Of a stretch of 64,000 nt of DNA, positions 1 to 11,639 are shown in pieces. Each line of letters begins with the position of its first letter. Position 1 is the first letter of the stretch. The notes beneath the pieces were generated by a model that worked only from the letters and a program-made list of their open reading frames with translations, was not told where the DNA came from and made no database searches. Made by a program: the position numbers and the translations under genes. The stretch lies in contig CM007991.1 in NCBI GenBank assembly GCA_002189035.1, positions 4,526,001 through 4,590,000 on the forward strand, in the 5' to 3' direction. The stretch comes from Utricularia gibba. Taxonomy: Eukaryota; Streptophyta; Magnoliopsida; Lamiales; Lentibulariaceae.

Positions 1-11
1 AAGATGAAGCA

Positions 12-1161
12 ATGGATGCCTTATACCAAGCCATTTCTGAACATCTATTTGATGATATTGCAGAGTGTCAATCAGCGAAAGAAATATGGGATACTCTCAA
101 ATCCCATTATGATAGTGATGTCAAACTCAGAGAGATAATATGCAAAAACAAGCTGGAGGACTTTGAGAGGAACAAAATGTTAGACAATAAAACCATACAA
201 GTCTATTATGAATGTACTGCGAAGCTTGTGAAGGAGATTCGAGGATTGGGGGAAAAACTTGAAGATAAAAAGGTGATTAGCAAGGCAATCTCGAGCCTAC
301 CTGCAAAATTCGAGCCAAAGTTATGTCCACTTGAGACAGAAAGAAAAATCCTTGACATTATTGAAGGAAAGCTCCATCAGTTGTATCCTGAATATCATGT
401 TACACCAAAGCCAACATTTAGAGAATTCATGATTGAGTTGCAATCAGAAAAGAGATTGGAACTCAGAGATGGTTATGAGGTTGAGAAAACTTATGGTGAA
501 GCTGCTCTCCTCACCAAAATGCAGAATATATATAAATTCATGTGCAACTAACAATGTCAAGGATGTCAAGTCAACAGACATCAAACAATCACCAACGTCA
601 ATCCCAACTTCAATCATGGGTAATCAGAAGTGTAGGCATTGTGATAAATCCAACCACAAGAGTGAAGATTGTTGGACTTTAAGCACAAATGCTTGCAAGC
701 ATTGCAACAAACAGAATCACAGGAGTGAGTTTTGTTGGTGGAAGCCTCATGCTTTGTGCATGAAATGCAATCAAAGAGGCCATCTTGACAAGGTATGTGG
801 AATGTTAAATCCAATCAAAGTTAATCATAACAAGAAAACTACTTCCAATGATGAAAAATCACATGCATCATTTACCTACTTTGAAGACGAGCCAGAAATA
901 TCTTTTGAAGATCCTTTTGATTATGAGTGTGCTCTAGTGACACTAGTCTCAGATGCTAAAGGCTGGTACTTGGATTCTGGTGCCTTCTATCATGTATGTT
1001 GTGATACAAGATCATTTTTCCAGCTTGAAAAGATTGGGAAGGAGGGAAGCATGTGCACGGGTGAAAATATTGGCATTGTGGGCAAAGGAAGCATTTTACT
1101 TATGCTAAAAGAAGGAACTGTTCAAGTTGATGATGTTTATTATTCACCAAACCTTAAATAG
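12..1161 (+). pseudogene. Copia A gag with three zinc knuckles and protease
   Basis: Frame 12-551 encodes a gag-like capsid region (AKEIWDTLKSHY-type motif). The overlapping frame 433-1161 continues with three consecutive CX2CX4HX4C zinc knuckles (about 619-800: CRHC...C, CKHC...C, CMKC...C). It then carries the aspartic protease active-site motif LDSGA at about 970-985. The two frames overlap, so one frameshift separates gag from the knuckles. Most plant Copia gags carry a single knuckle, so three in a row is unusual. An in-frame stop at 1,159-1,161 ends the protease segment. Confidence 0.8.
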
Positions 1162-1167
1162 AACCTA

Positions 1168-1927
1168 TTGAGCTTTGGCCAATTGAGCAGACAAGGTTTT
1201 GACATTGAGCTGATGAAGGATGCTGGTGTTATAACCACTGAAGTTAAAGTTGCTAATCCAAAAACGAAAATTGAATTCCATGCTATGTTGACCCCACCTA
1301 CAACCTCTACCAAATTATGGTCAGTGATAAAAAAAAGTTGTATTTTCTCACTTTAGGATCAAAGCAGCCTTTGGCACAAACGTTTTGGGTACTATAGCTT
1401 CAACAATCAGAAAATATTGTAGAAGAATAAGGAAGTACTGGAATTGAAAGACATCAAGTTTGCTGGTGCCATATGTGAAGTGTGCCATCAAGGTAAAACA
1501 GTGTAGAAAGCCATTTTATTCTAGTGATTCAATAGCAAAGGAGAAATTAGAACTTTTGCATACAGATGTTTGTAGACCATTTAAGGATTGTTCATTGGGG
1601 GAGGGGGGAGTAGATATTTTGTTACATTCATTGATGATTATTCACGTTATTGTTGGGTTTACTTTCTTAAAAGCAAGTCAGAAGTTCCTCATATCTTTCG
1701 AAAATTCAAAGTGATGACTGAGAATCAGAGTGGATGCTCCTTAAAGATGATTAGGTCAGACAATGGAGGTGAACTCTACAATAATAGCATGAGAATGTTT
1801 TGTGAAAATAAGGGAATCATGCATCAATTCATAGTACTATATTCTTCACAACAAAATGGTATATGTGAAAGGATAAACAGAACAATTCTTGATATGTCAA
1901 GATGCCTATTGTTTGAGAAAGATCTTC
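1168..1927 (+). pseudogene. Copia A pre-integrase and integrase, 5' part
   Basis: Broken frames resemble the GAG-pre-integrase zinc region (1,360-1,510, with stops) and the integrase core. The core shows ELLHTDVC (first catalytic Asp), [21 protein letters not shown] and IRSDNGGE (second Asp). It also has a [12 protein letters not shown] stretch carrying the expected Glu. The frame runs to the insertion point of the solo LTR. Downstream the same integrase continues at 3,383 with NFWAEAVSTSVYLLN, which shows that the LTR inserted into a once continuous gene. Confidence 0.8.
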
Positions 1928-3377
1928 TGTTAGTGTATGTGTTCTAGAGACAATCAACTCATTGGCAAATCTTATCTTTTGATATTTACTTTGAATTGTG
2001 ATCAAATTTATATCATTGATAAAATCCTCTACTTGATCTATGTGCTATAGAAATTATGATGAGATCATAATGTTAGATTCTTCAAGCACTCAAGATCAAG
2101 TTAAATCTCCCTGGCTAGAGTATTTGTGAAATGAGGATATCACAAATACGGATAAGCTGTCACACATTGAGTTCCCTAAACAGTTTAGGCAATGGTTCTC
2201 ACAATTGATGTAATGAGATTACTAGAACCTATGTGTGGGTGTCGATTAGAGAATCGATTCACTGGATGACTCATCTTCGAGATGCTACTATGGGAAGCTA
2301 ACCAAGTGTCAGTAGCAAGATCTCGAATATGACAGCCGTGCAAGTAAGCTTAGACTTGAGGTCAACAAAGTTATCTTGATCTTAAGCTCACAATTTCGTT
2401 CATTACTAATGTGAGCCTAACCATGGCTTGCCTAGTATGGATGACTAGGGATGTGACTCCTTAAGGTTGGAGATAGTTGATTGATTAATAAAGGATTCAT
2501 CACTCATGTTAGCAATGAGATCATATCTCAAGTAATTGCATCAAAGCCTAACAGTAAGTCCTGGGCCCAGGGTAATGACACTCGAATTGTTTGAGTAGGT
2601 CATTGAGTGTTAGTGCTTGAATACAATTATAAGTTCGATACATAAAAAAGACACACACCCATGTTTTGGTACCGAATGAGATATAAGTATGATGAAAGCT
2701 GTTCATTACATGGTGGCTGGTCATGAAAAGACTCAATCAGTTCACCTGATTATTCTTTAATTTTGGGGATCATGATATATTGCTAAACATCACTCATGAT
2801 CGATAATGATGGATTTGATTAATTAAGAGTTAATTAATAAATCCATTATTACGGCCTTGATTGAGGAAGCCTATAGGGTCACACACAATAGTGGAGTCAC
2901 TCATCGATATAAAATAGAATGACACAATTACATGAGATGTAATTGGTAAAGTGGATAAATTAAATAGAGAATTATTTTGAGATTAATATTGATTAAACTC
3001 AAAATAAAAGATCTCATATAGATATGATTTGATATGTCAAAAATATCTATAAAATAGATTTAGATCTTGAGATCTGCTCCAAGGTCTTCGTGCTCTCTGA
3101 GACTAATCCACAAGGAGGCGTTTTTCTCTACTAGCACTTGAGAAATTCGACCAGCATTCAAAAACCTTGAGAAGGTTATCGACGGAGTGCTCCACGTGTG
3201 GATACCATAGAGGCCGTCTGCTATTGGCGGTTGGTGAACAACGGAGTCATCTGAAAGGTACTTTGAACATCCCTATGTCTGATGTATACCGTATTCCAAG
3301 ATCTGCGTTGGGGGTTTCTCAAAATTTTTAAAATTCCACTGTTATTGAGACATACGATATCTACGAGAAACCCAACA
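1928..3377 (+). mobile_element. Solo LTR (family S), copy 1, 1,450 bp, TSD tcttc
   Basis: The element begins TGTTAG and ends CCAACA, the canonical TG...CA LTR ends. It is flanked by a perfect 5-bp target duplication tcttc at 1,923-1,927 and 3,378-3,382. Removing the element and one duplication rejoins the integrase frame of the host Copia. It has no substantial ORF, PBS or PPT. A reverse-complement copy of almost the same length lies at 42,289-43,781. The direct repeats and absence of internal sequence fit a solo LTR left by LTR-LTR recombination; a very short non-coding retroelement is the alternative. Confidence 0.85.
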
Positions 3378-3382
3378 TCTTC

Positions 3383-4309
3383 CTATAAATTTTTGGGCTG
3401 AAGCGGTATCTACATCTGTATATCTATTGAACTTGCTTCCTTCCAGGGCGATTAGTGGATAAATTGCCCATGAAAAATGGCATGGTTATATTAAAAAGGT
3501 TGATTATCTCAGAATCTTTGGTAGTTTGTGTTTTACTCATATACTTGACCAAAAACAAGGAAAACTTGATAAGAAACCTGTATCTGGTGTATTTGTTGAT
3601 TATAGCAACACTACAAAGGGATATAAAGTTTATATACTTGACCAGAAGAAATTCATCTTTAGTCATGATATCTCTTTTGATGAAGGTGCAAAGTACACTT
3701 TGATTGATGATTGCATTTCTCTGAATGATGCAGAACCTCATAAAAAACTTGAAGGGCATAACACTCACGTGAAAGGTGACCTTTGGACACACATGCCTCA
3801 AAACATCTCTTCTAGGAATTCATCAAACCCAGAAACTGAAGATAGAATTGAAAATATACAAGTGAATGAGAACTCAAAATCAACTTCTGAACTCTTCCAT
3901 GAGGATTTAAATCAAGTAAATGATTAGTATTCAGATGAGAATTTCCCACCTCTAGAAGAGGAGAAGGTTTCAAATGAAGATGACTCACCCAATGAGAATT
4001 CAGGATCAATCTCAGAACCCTTATATGAACAATCACATCAGGCCAATGATCAATTTTTCATATGGGAATTTCGAAGTCCCAGAAGAGGAGCAAGGCACGA
4101 ATGCAAAAGAATTATTAATAGATGAATCTGATGGAGGGGAACCTGATACTGATTATAAAGATTATTACCCATCTGATCGTGATTGGCAAGGAAGGAAACG
4201 CAAAAACATCAGAGATTCAATAGATAATGAAGATAGTCATGTTACTGACATAAGACGAAGCAAAAGAAATAAGGCTCCTACAATAATGATGATGTTCAAG
4301 ATGCTATAG
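3383..4309 (+). pseudogene. Copia A integrase C-terminal part and linker
   Basis: After the solo LTR the host element resumes with NFWAEAVSTSVYLLN. It continues through the integrase C-terminal region (3,526-3,720: KGYKVYILDQKKFIFSHDISFDEG, a typical Copia GKGYRVY/SRDVxF block). The acidic, low-complexity linker between integrase and RT follows in two frames (3,720-3,927 and 3,974-4,309). A stop at 3,925-3,927 interrupts it. Confidence 0.75.
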
Positions 4310-5813
4310 CAGATATTTTGGCTGAATTATTGACAGGAGATCCAACATCATTTGAAGTGGCTGTACAAAATCCGAAATGGAGAGATTTCATGAAGGAAGA
4401 AATGAATTCTATACTTGAAAATGAAACATGAGAGTTAGTTGATAAACCCAATGATAGGGGTTTCAAATCTATTGGCCTCTAGTGGTTATTCAAAACCAAG
4501 ATGAATGCATATGACTCTGTTAAAAATATAAGGCTAGATTAGTAGCCAATGGATATAATCAGATCAAAGGAATAAATTTCATGAGATTTTTGCACCAGTA
4601 GCAAGATTTGATACGATTAAAGTACTTCTTGCCATTTCAACTGCTCATGGATGGAAAGTACATCACAGACAAAATATTGAAGCTAAAGAAATCTCTCTAT
4701 GGGTTGAAGCAAGATCCTGGAGTATGGAATAAATGCATGGATAACTTTCTCCAGGATATTGGTTTCAGAAAATCATATAGTGATTACTCACTGTATGTTA
4801 AAGGAAAGAGAGATGAGCATTTATTTGTTACCCTATATGTGGATGATCTTATGATTACCTCCGGTGATGAAAGGAAGATTGAAGAATTCAAAGCTCTACT
4901 CAAAAATGAATTCAAGATGACTGACCTTGGAATGATGTCCTACTATCTAGGCATGGAAATTCATCAACTTTCAGGTGTTGGAACATTCATATCTCAAAAG
5001 AAGTACTGTAATGAACTTCTTGAAAGGTTTGGGTTCAAAGATGTCAATCCTTCAAAAACGCCTTTGGATTACAAACAAGTGATTGGAGAGAACAATCAGG
5101 GAAAGAATGTGGATGCCAATACTTATAAAAGTATGATAATCTCCAGCATACAAGGCCTGACTTGTGTTTTTGTGTAAATGTCTTATCTCGTTTCCTCAAC
5201 AAACAAACAACAACTCACATGGCAGCTATGAAAAGAGCTTTCAGGTACATAAAATCTACTACTAATTTCGGATTATTCTACCCCTATGAAAGTGAAAAAC
5301 CAGTCTTGAAACTTAGAGCATACTCAAATAGTGATTATGGTATGGTTGAAGATAGCAAGAGTACATCTGGTGCACTCTTCTTCTTAAATAAGAGCCCTAT
5401 AGTCTGGTTTTCAAAGAAACAAAAGGTGGTAGCACAATGAACAGCTGAAGCAGAATACATCTTAGCAGCACATGCTTCGAACTATTGTGTTTGGTTGAGA
5501 TAGATATTGAACGAACTTGGATTCATACAAAAGGAAGCGACACATCTGCCTATGGATAATTGAGTTGCAATCTCCATTGCCAAGGATCCAACAAACTTCA
5601 GCAAAGCCAACACATAAGAATAAGGTATCATGTCATAAGGAATTACATCAAGGAAAAGAAGATCAAAGTGTAGTATGTTGAGAGTGGGAATTAGCTTGCT
5701 GATGGGCTCACCAAAGGCTTGAACAGAGTTCAGTTTGAGCTAGTAAGGAAGAACATGAATCTCATGACTATGAAAGATTTTCTCAAGTTGGGAGATCTCG
5801 GTCTGAGGGGGAG
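4310..5813 (+). pseudogene. Copia A reverse transcriptase and RNase H, broken
   Basis: RT begins near 4,340 (PKWRDFMKEEMNSI). It contains SLYGLKQ at about 4,691-4,711, the catalytic YVDDLMI near 4,837-4,857 and DLGMMSYYLGMEI near 4,922-4,960. Between ISTAHGWK (about 4,640) and the LKLKKSLYGLKQ block the usual KTAFLNG...QPEGF segment is missing, so part of the palm is deleted. RNase H follows in frame 5,162-5,440 (DSKSTSGALFFLN...). More broken sequence continues to the polypurine tract. Several in-frame stops are present. Confidence 0.8.
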
Positions 5814-6474
5814 TGTTGGAGATCAGCCTCAATCCAAAGACTGAAGGTGATTGGAAGCATTAATCTTATCATGAATTCATGTTCCAGTTAAAAAGGTGTT
5901 GGGTTTGAGTTGTTGCGCTCTTTATATGTATTTTTATTCATTGTGGCCCATTTTTGGGTAACCTAGGTATCACGTATTTATATACCCTACTAGGAACTCG
6001 TGTATTTTAGGTTTTCGGTCATTCTTATTGTTCATGAGTCGTTTTTCATCCAAGATGATCTCATGAGAATTATCCCTTTGTTTCTTCCCAAGACTCTATC
6101 TTTCTTGCATCAGCAATTCAGAGTTCCTTTGCAAAGGAACATGTAAATCTATGGAAGGATTTTTTTGTTTGGGAAATAATTTAATTGATTAAAAACCGAG
6201 CAAGAATCAGAGCTTCTACAGTCTAGAGGGAAGCCTTAAAACAATTTACTTTCAAAATCTCTTACACAGAGGCTATTCATCTTCATACAAGCTTATGAGA
6301 TTGTGTACGATACTTGGTAAGATTCTATAAAAAAACTACTTAAGTACTTGCGAGAAGTGGAGAGGCAAAATCTTGGATCTATCGTAATTTGGAAGAATGG
6401 CAAGGATAATAGGAGAGGATAGGTTCTGCACTACGTGTTTTGAGTATTTGCGTTTTATATTGCTGCATACAAAC
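5814..6474 (+). repeat. Probable 3' LTR of Copia A
   Basis: Starts TGTTGGAGATC immediately after the purine-rich GAGGGGGAG. No second LTR is in the window, so its length cannot be checked. The right border is uncertain. Confidence 0.5.
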
Positions 6475-7720
6475 ATTGTCGCCTAGTTATATAAGACGAT
6501 GGAACATATTTGTATGATCAATCTAAATACAAAAATGTCCATGCCATGAATGTTGGTGAACATACTCTTCCATTATCCTATGCCTTAGTTGACGAAGAGT
6601 TAGGTCCCACATGAACTTAGTTTTTAGAGTTATTACAAGTTCATATTATATGTGGTCGTCATTCAACATGCTTAATTAGTAATAAAGGTTCTGGATTGTT
6701 GGCCACCTTGGATGTGGTCCCTTGCTTTCGACCACCATATGAATATTATTGATTTTTCCTTCAACATGTATAATTCAATTGTCTCACACACAACAAGAGT
6801 AAGTATTTTCATGGTTTGATCTGGCTGCAAGTGTAATGCCACGTGTCAAGGAAAGCATAAGATTGCATAAATCCAACACTAGACCCAACATTGGTTACAC
6901 ATTCTTTTGATTTTCCTCTTTAAATTTGCATCTAGAAAAGTATAATTAAATTTGCAATTTTCGCGATATATCATATTTGTCTGTATAAAAATTTTCTTAG
7001 CAAAACTACAAGACATAAGTCTTATACCTAAGATTCAACAAACAAGAAACATCCATAACACTATGAATTATACTTCAATATTTTATAAACTTATCGTTTA
7101 TCTTAAATGCAATCTCTCTTGTCATCTTATCTTCATATCAAACTAATTTCATATGATTTAGGAAAATACAAATTTCTTGTAAAATATTATGTACCTATAA
7201 TCAGTTTAGCAACAATTAAAATATATTCAATTTGTTAAAAAAATGATAATGGGATATGTGATGTTCCAAATAATTTGGTAGTATCATTAAAAAATATATA
7301 GTTTGCACAATGTTTGGATGCATTCAATCAATCACTTTCAAACAAATTAATCTTGTATTTTGATTCTTTTTACTACAATCTATAAAAAACATACTTATAA
7401 GTTATATCACTTTCAAAAATACAAATCTTGAGTTTCATCGAGTTAAGGATCTAAAAATAATATTTAATGCCAAAATTTAAGTTGATGAGATTTATTTTCA
7501 AACCTTACTTCTTTTTTGTTTTGTAGCCCAATAGACTATACTTTCACGAATTTTCCCAATTTGTTTACCAATAATAAACAAACCATTTTGCACAAGTAAA
7601 CTTAAAATATGGAGAGTACCGCATGTGTACACATTATTCAACATTAACAAAGTAGTAAAAGATTGATCATGCATCAATTCTGTAGCATTAGTATTTATTG
7701 AACAATTATCAAAGGTAAGA

Positions 7721-7737
7721 TATATATATATATATAT
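7721..7737. repeat. TA microsatellite
   Basis: Uninterrupted alternating TA for 17 bases in AT-rich intergenic DNA. Confidence 0.9.
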
Positions 7738-9992
7738 GTCAATATTCCAATCTATTAATAAATTAAGCAAATATTCATATATGATTTATTTATCATGTGG
7801 AGTTGAAATCAGTATTTTAACAATACGTCCGAGTCATTGTTAATATAAAAAGACAATTGTATCTTTTTTTATCAATAATTAAAAAATTATTCTTTTCTTC
7901 TTTAAATTTTCAAGATTCAACTCTCTTGTTTTATCTATGAAAAACGATGTTCAAAGAAAAAATCATTATGTGATACTTCAACACAATAAAAACAACCAAA
8001 GGAAAGATCCAAACCTACAATCAAAGTATCTATAATTAACTTAATATACCAACAACTGACCAATAAAGTAACATAGAGCAAATTTTTCTCTTTCAATTTT
8101 TTAGAATTTTTGTATGACCATTATTTATATCTTATTGAATAGCTAATAATTCAATTTTAAAGCATGTAATGATTTTTTTCCAAGTCTTAACATTGTCTAC
8201 TTTTATATATTAAATTTCAAGCAGTATGATATCATAATGTGTTGGTTGCTCATTTTATATTTCATTAGGTTAAATAGGAAATTGATGTCCATGTAGTCTC
8301 TTTTGAATCTAATTGATATTGTTGAAAAAGATTAGATAATACATGGAACTTTGTTATTAAGATAGAAAAAAATAGTAAGAAATTACTGATTTGTTCATTT
8401 TATGATAAATCAATGGTTGGTGTTGGAATTCATAGAATAAAATTACACATTGCAGGTAGAAAAGATAATGTTACATTATGGCAAAAAAATCCTTTGAATG
8501 TCATTAAAAAAATAGGAAAATTACTCAAAGTAACAACCAATGCTTATGTTAAGAGAAAGCTAGTTCTTAGTTGTCCTTTTGTTGAAAGTACAATAGACAT
8601 TGATGTGAATTACATGGAACACATTAAAGAGGAAACTGTTATAGTAAGAATTAATGGCATTAACAAAATAATATTATTTATTAGGAGTTAAACGACTATA
8701 GTTAGATTTTAGTTCAAAATAGAGGCAACAATTAGAACTCAAATATTAGTTACTAAATTTTTCATAATACCTACATTTAAATCAATGCAGTGAATTCTAT
8801 ACATTTTGAACAAATGATTAGTTGTAGCCATATGAGGTTAATATTTTTATGCCACGAAATTATCACTATCTTCCCCTTCAATTACTTAGAAGTGTTAAGA
8901 AAAACTTGAGCTATGGATTGATGGAATTTGAAGTGCATGGAAAGAAAAATGTTGCACTATCATGGAAGATAATTGGACAGATGCACAGAAATTGATAAAC
9001 TTCTTGATTTATTGTCTTTGAAATATCGTATTTTATCGATCTGTAGATTTTTAGATATATTTATTGTTTCAGCATTGTTTTATCTTTTTAAACAACTTGT
9101 CGAATGGATAGGATCTTTTTAAACAAGTTTCGCAATTATGGGAGTGAGTTATTTTTTTTTTTATACTAAATTTGTATTTGCATTCGATCGTTAGGTGTTG
9201 TTTGTATCTAATGTTCGATGGTTATGTATTGTTTCGAACTCTAACACATGACAGATAATGTCTGGCCAATAAAGAATATCAAAGGATTACCCGAAATAAA
9301 AAATAATTCAATTACATAAAGAAAATAAATTGCACTTAATTCAAGTAACACATATCATTTGTTGTGATTTTTGATTGATCTTAGAAAAATCATTATTTTA
9401 ATATTATTCTCTAACTCCATGAAAGCTTCATGACACGAAGCTTTTGTGAATGTTATGGAGGCTGCAACGCCTAAATTAGGATATTTTTTTCACTTCAGAA
9501 AGTTGTCTAACAATTTTTATGCAATGACATAAGGTTAGAGTGCTAGTACCTTGATTTACCAATGAATTAAACCTATTAATAGTAGTTGAGATAGATTAAA
9601 AAGTATCGGCCATTTTGATTGTAGTGTCAAGTACTACTCTCCTTTGTTTCTTGTGACTTATTAGAGGTAATGGCATAGGAACATCTAGCAGGATTTGGCA
9701 TGAGCTTGGATTCACAGGGGTAGATACCATAGAATCTTAGGGGTCAACATCATTTGTTGTAATTGATGAAATCAGACTATATAAACCTCCAAACATGGTA
9801 TTTTCTTCTAGCTCTATGTCCACAAATTCTTCTATGGTAGAATAATGACTTATGTTCTTATGTAGGGGTGAATGACTTGTACTCGTATGATATGGTGCTC
9901 TTAGGGGAATTTTCCCTATTTCCATATACCAAGCTGAAGAAGCCATTGTAATTATAAGAGGGAAAATAACTTTTTGCTGATCAGCAAATGGT

Positions 9993-10005
9993 GGGGGGGG
10001 GGGGG
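9993..10005. repeat. Run of 13 G residues
   Basis: A single-base run of 13 G on the plus strand. Its length should be treated as approximate, because homopolymers elsewhere in this window appear to be miscalled. Confidence 0.9.
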
Positions 10006-11639
10006 CTTTTTTGAATTTTCAACATCTCACGTGTACCTAAATAAAATTAACGTACTAAATTATCATTACAATATAGCTCATATCATGACATTATAACTAA
10101 AAAGTTAGCATATTTTAACCTTTTATATTATATCCTACCACTTATCATCACCTTCAATTATTTTAAATATTTCATTCCATTCTGCTCCACACTCTTCTTG
10201 GAAACTCCTTCACTTGTTTGTGATTTGCTTTTTAGTAAAATCATGACTAGTATTGCTTGAGTTCTTTAATTATAGCAGATCAACCTTGAGGATCGAAACT
10301 TGTACCAGTTATATTCCCAAATTGTACTTGTTTCACAAAAACATTAACTAAAACTTCAAAATTGATTATATCTTTACACAAACCATTCTCTTCAGCCATT
10401 TGCCTGCAATAACAATTATATTAGAATCATAAAGTTTTTTGTGACACTAATAATTGAAAGAAACCTGTCAAATTGTTATCTAAGTTTAATTAACTAGATG
10501 AAGAATACACGCATTGATTTTATTGAGAATACAAAGGGGAGCAAATACTAAAAACAAACAAACAAAAAAAATCATTATCAAAATAATCTTTAAAATCATA
10601 AAAACTATAGAATGAGCATTTATATGAAGATTTACAGGTTAAATACTGAATTTCAACATCTAATAACACAATTGAATGAACTTACGCAGAAATAACTTTT
10701 GAAGAGTAAGTGATAATCAGTGGAGGAGAAAAGAAGATAGAAGATGAAATCCTAGCATAAATGTCTATAATTTTTTGATAAAAATGTCAATATCCTAGAA
10801 ATATGAAATTTTGATAATTATAATAATTTAATTGATTTGAAAAAAAAGAATAAATATGTTTTTCATACTTATAAACTTAACTTATAAATAACTTAAAAAC
10901 ATTAATTTAAAATCACTTATAAGTAGTTAACAAAATATTTGTATATAAATTATAAGCAATTTATATTCAATTAAAAGAGCTTATAATCAATAGAAAACAC
11001 CCCCATTGACAAAATTATGATTATTTATATCTAGTTTTTAATTGTATATTTTTATCAAAAATCAATTTCTTATGATCAATATTAACACTATCCTTTCAAA
11101 TATCTTACGTTTTACTTCTTATTTAAAATTTGTTGAATAAAATGACATGCAACAATAATCTTGAAGCATTATGTAGAGCAAATTTCTCTATCTTTTCATC
11201 ATTTAATATGACAATAATTAAATATATTTATTATCAAATGTAGAATGTAATAAATAAGAATTAAGATAGTTTGGATAATAAAGCTTTTAGGAAGTGGTAT
11301 TTCCCCAATGGTTGACATATTATCAACTGTACAATGTAATAAATAAGAATAAAAATAATATTAATTCGATAAAAAATAATATAAAACAAAAACATTTTAA
11401 AAACTTAACCTTATTCTAGAAACATTACCATCAATTACGGAATTATCATTCTTAAAACCAGATCCTAGTATTTTTAACTTACATCAAACTAGAAATCAAC
11501 CAGTTACAAGGCATATTCTATGAATACTAAAAATAATTTAATCTTTACATATTTTAGATGTCGAATAAGTAAGGTGATGACACACATTTTTCCTAAAATT
11601 CATAATGCAAAATAGTTATATTTTATTATGGTTTAGGTT

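Larger units (their letters stand above)
1..6474 (+). mobile_element. Copia A: decayed Ty1/Copia retrotransposon, 5' end outside window
   Basis: Degenerate gag-protease-integrase-RT-RNase H order identifies a Ty1/Copia element. The 5' LTR is outside the window. The internal region ends with a polypurine stretch (about 5,806-5,813) followed by TGTTGGAG at 5,814, taken as the start of the 3' LTR. The LTR's right end is not resolved; a CA near 6,474 is only a guess. The coding region carries many stops and frameshifts, a solo LTR inserted at 1,928-3,377, and a deletion that removes the central RT block around 4,650-4,690. The element is certainly non-autonomous today. Confidence 0.85.

Noticed and set aside
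1-5813. Endogenous pararetrovirus
   Set aside because: Domain order with integrase before RT and a Copia-type YVDD context identify a Ty1/Copia retrotransposon, not a caulimovirid.
8413-8691. 92-codon open frame in AT-rich DNA
   Set aside because: No recognisable domain and no neighbouring exons; could be decayed transposon sequence, but unsupported.
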